DNA of 13,751 bases from Actinomycetota bacterium. Lineage in GTDB: Bacteria; Actinomycetota; Humimicrobiia; Humimicrobiales; Humimicrobiaceae. The stretch's first letter is position 1. Every line of letters begins with the position of its first letter. Under the pieces are notes generated by a model. The model saw only the letters and a list, made by a program, of their open reading frames with translations, was not told the origin of the DNA and searched no databases. The stretch is taken from positions 1 to 13,751 of the forward strand of contig JAQVJB010000043.1 in the NCBI GenBank assembly GCA_028695395.1, read 5' to 3'. A program made the translations under genes and the position numbers. Below, piece after piece: positions 13,560 to 13,751 of the stretch.

Positions 13560-13751
13560 AAAACTTATTTTCCTTGGCTATTTTGTAATTGTGATTGTTG
13601 TTATGCTTTCCTTAAGATTATATTTTCTTCAGGTAATGAGTGGCGAGATATTTGCCCAGGCAGCATCAGAGAACATTACAAGGACAAGATCGACTGCTGC
13701 TCCAAGAGGGAATATATATGACAGAAATGGCAAACTTCTTGTTGAAAGCAT
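13540..13751 (+). CDS. mrdA: Penicillin-binding protein 2, 5' end only
   Basis: The gene runs off the window; 70 codons are visible. It would be the class B transpeptidase of the elongation complex that cross-links lateral-wall peptidoglycan. The visible part has a short Asn/Lys N terminus, one membrane helix (about residues 9-27, LIFLGYFVIVIVVMLSLRL), and the class B signature PRGNIYDRNGKLL near residues 55-67. The start is TTG 13540, nine bases after GGGAG (13526-13530), within mreD in another frame. The catalytic domain is outside the window, so the call of PBP2 rather than another class B protein rests on following mreD. Confidence 0.88.
   Translation, partial: MNTNSNKKLIFLGYFVIVIVVMLSLRLYFLQVMSGEIFAQAASENITRTRSTAAPRGNIYDRNGKLLVES

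Overview
The window reads as an AT-rich bacterial chromosome segment, roughly one third G+C by eye, in which every gene lies on the plus strand. It looks like a long housekeeping run: trigger factor, ClpP, ClpX, valyl-tRNA synthetase, FolC, a membrane zinc-ribbon protein, nucleoside diphosphate kinase, a DUF4321 protein, Maf, MreB, MreC, MreD and the start of PBP2. The valS-folC-ndk linkage and the ClpP active-site segment (GQAASAAAV) recall Actinobacteria. The DUF4321-maf-mreBCD part recalls Clostridia and other monoderms. My inference is an uncultured, low-GC, rod-shaped, deep-branching Gram-positive lineage related to Actinobacteria; this rests on remembered gene order, not on a phylogeny.

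Layout. Positions 1-316 hold two tandem copies of a 167-bp-period, GC-rich, apparently structured repeat that encodes no obvious protein. The first copy is bounded by perfect 11-bp inverted repeats, and both copies end their core with a tRNA-like CCA terminus. Positions 317-589 are very AT-rich, without a gene, and include a perfect 14-bp palindrome. A DUF2249 plus carboxymuconolactone-decarboxylase-like protein follows (590-1327). A plausible sigma-70-type promoter (1372-1400) then drives tig-clpP-clpX (1513-4921), and valS and folC follow closely (4962-9018).

The second half, 9106-13751, runs through the membrane zinc-ribbon protein, ndk, DUF4321 gene, maf, mreB, mreC, mreD and the 5' end of the PBP2 gene. 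The mre genes and PBP2 build the lateral-wall elongation machine: MreB filaments, MreC and MreD as membrane scaffold, and PBP2 as transpeptidase. Upstream, trigger factor and ClpXP form a folding and degradation module. ValS, FolC, Ndk and Maf supply aminoacyl-tRNA, folates and nucleotide-pool balance or cleaning.

The housekeeping genes are ordinary. The part least explained by known features is the repeat array at the left edge. It may continue upstream of the window. Smaller points of interest are a DUF2249-CMD fusion without the usual CxxC, a hairpin leader before the DUF4321 gene, an uncertain maf start, and several TTG starts.
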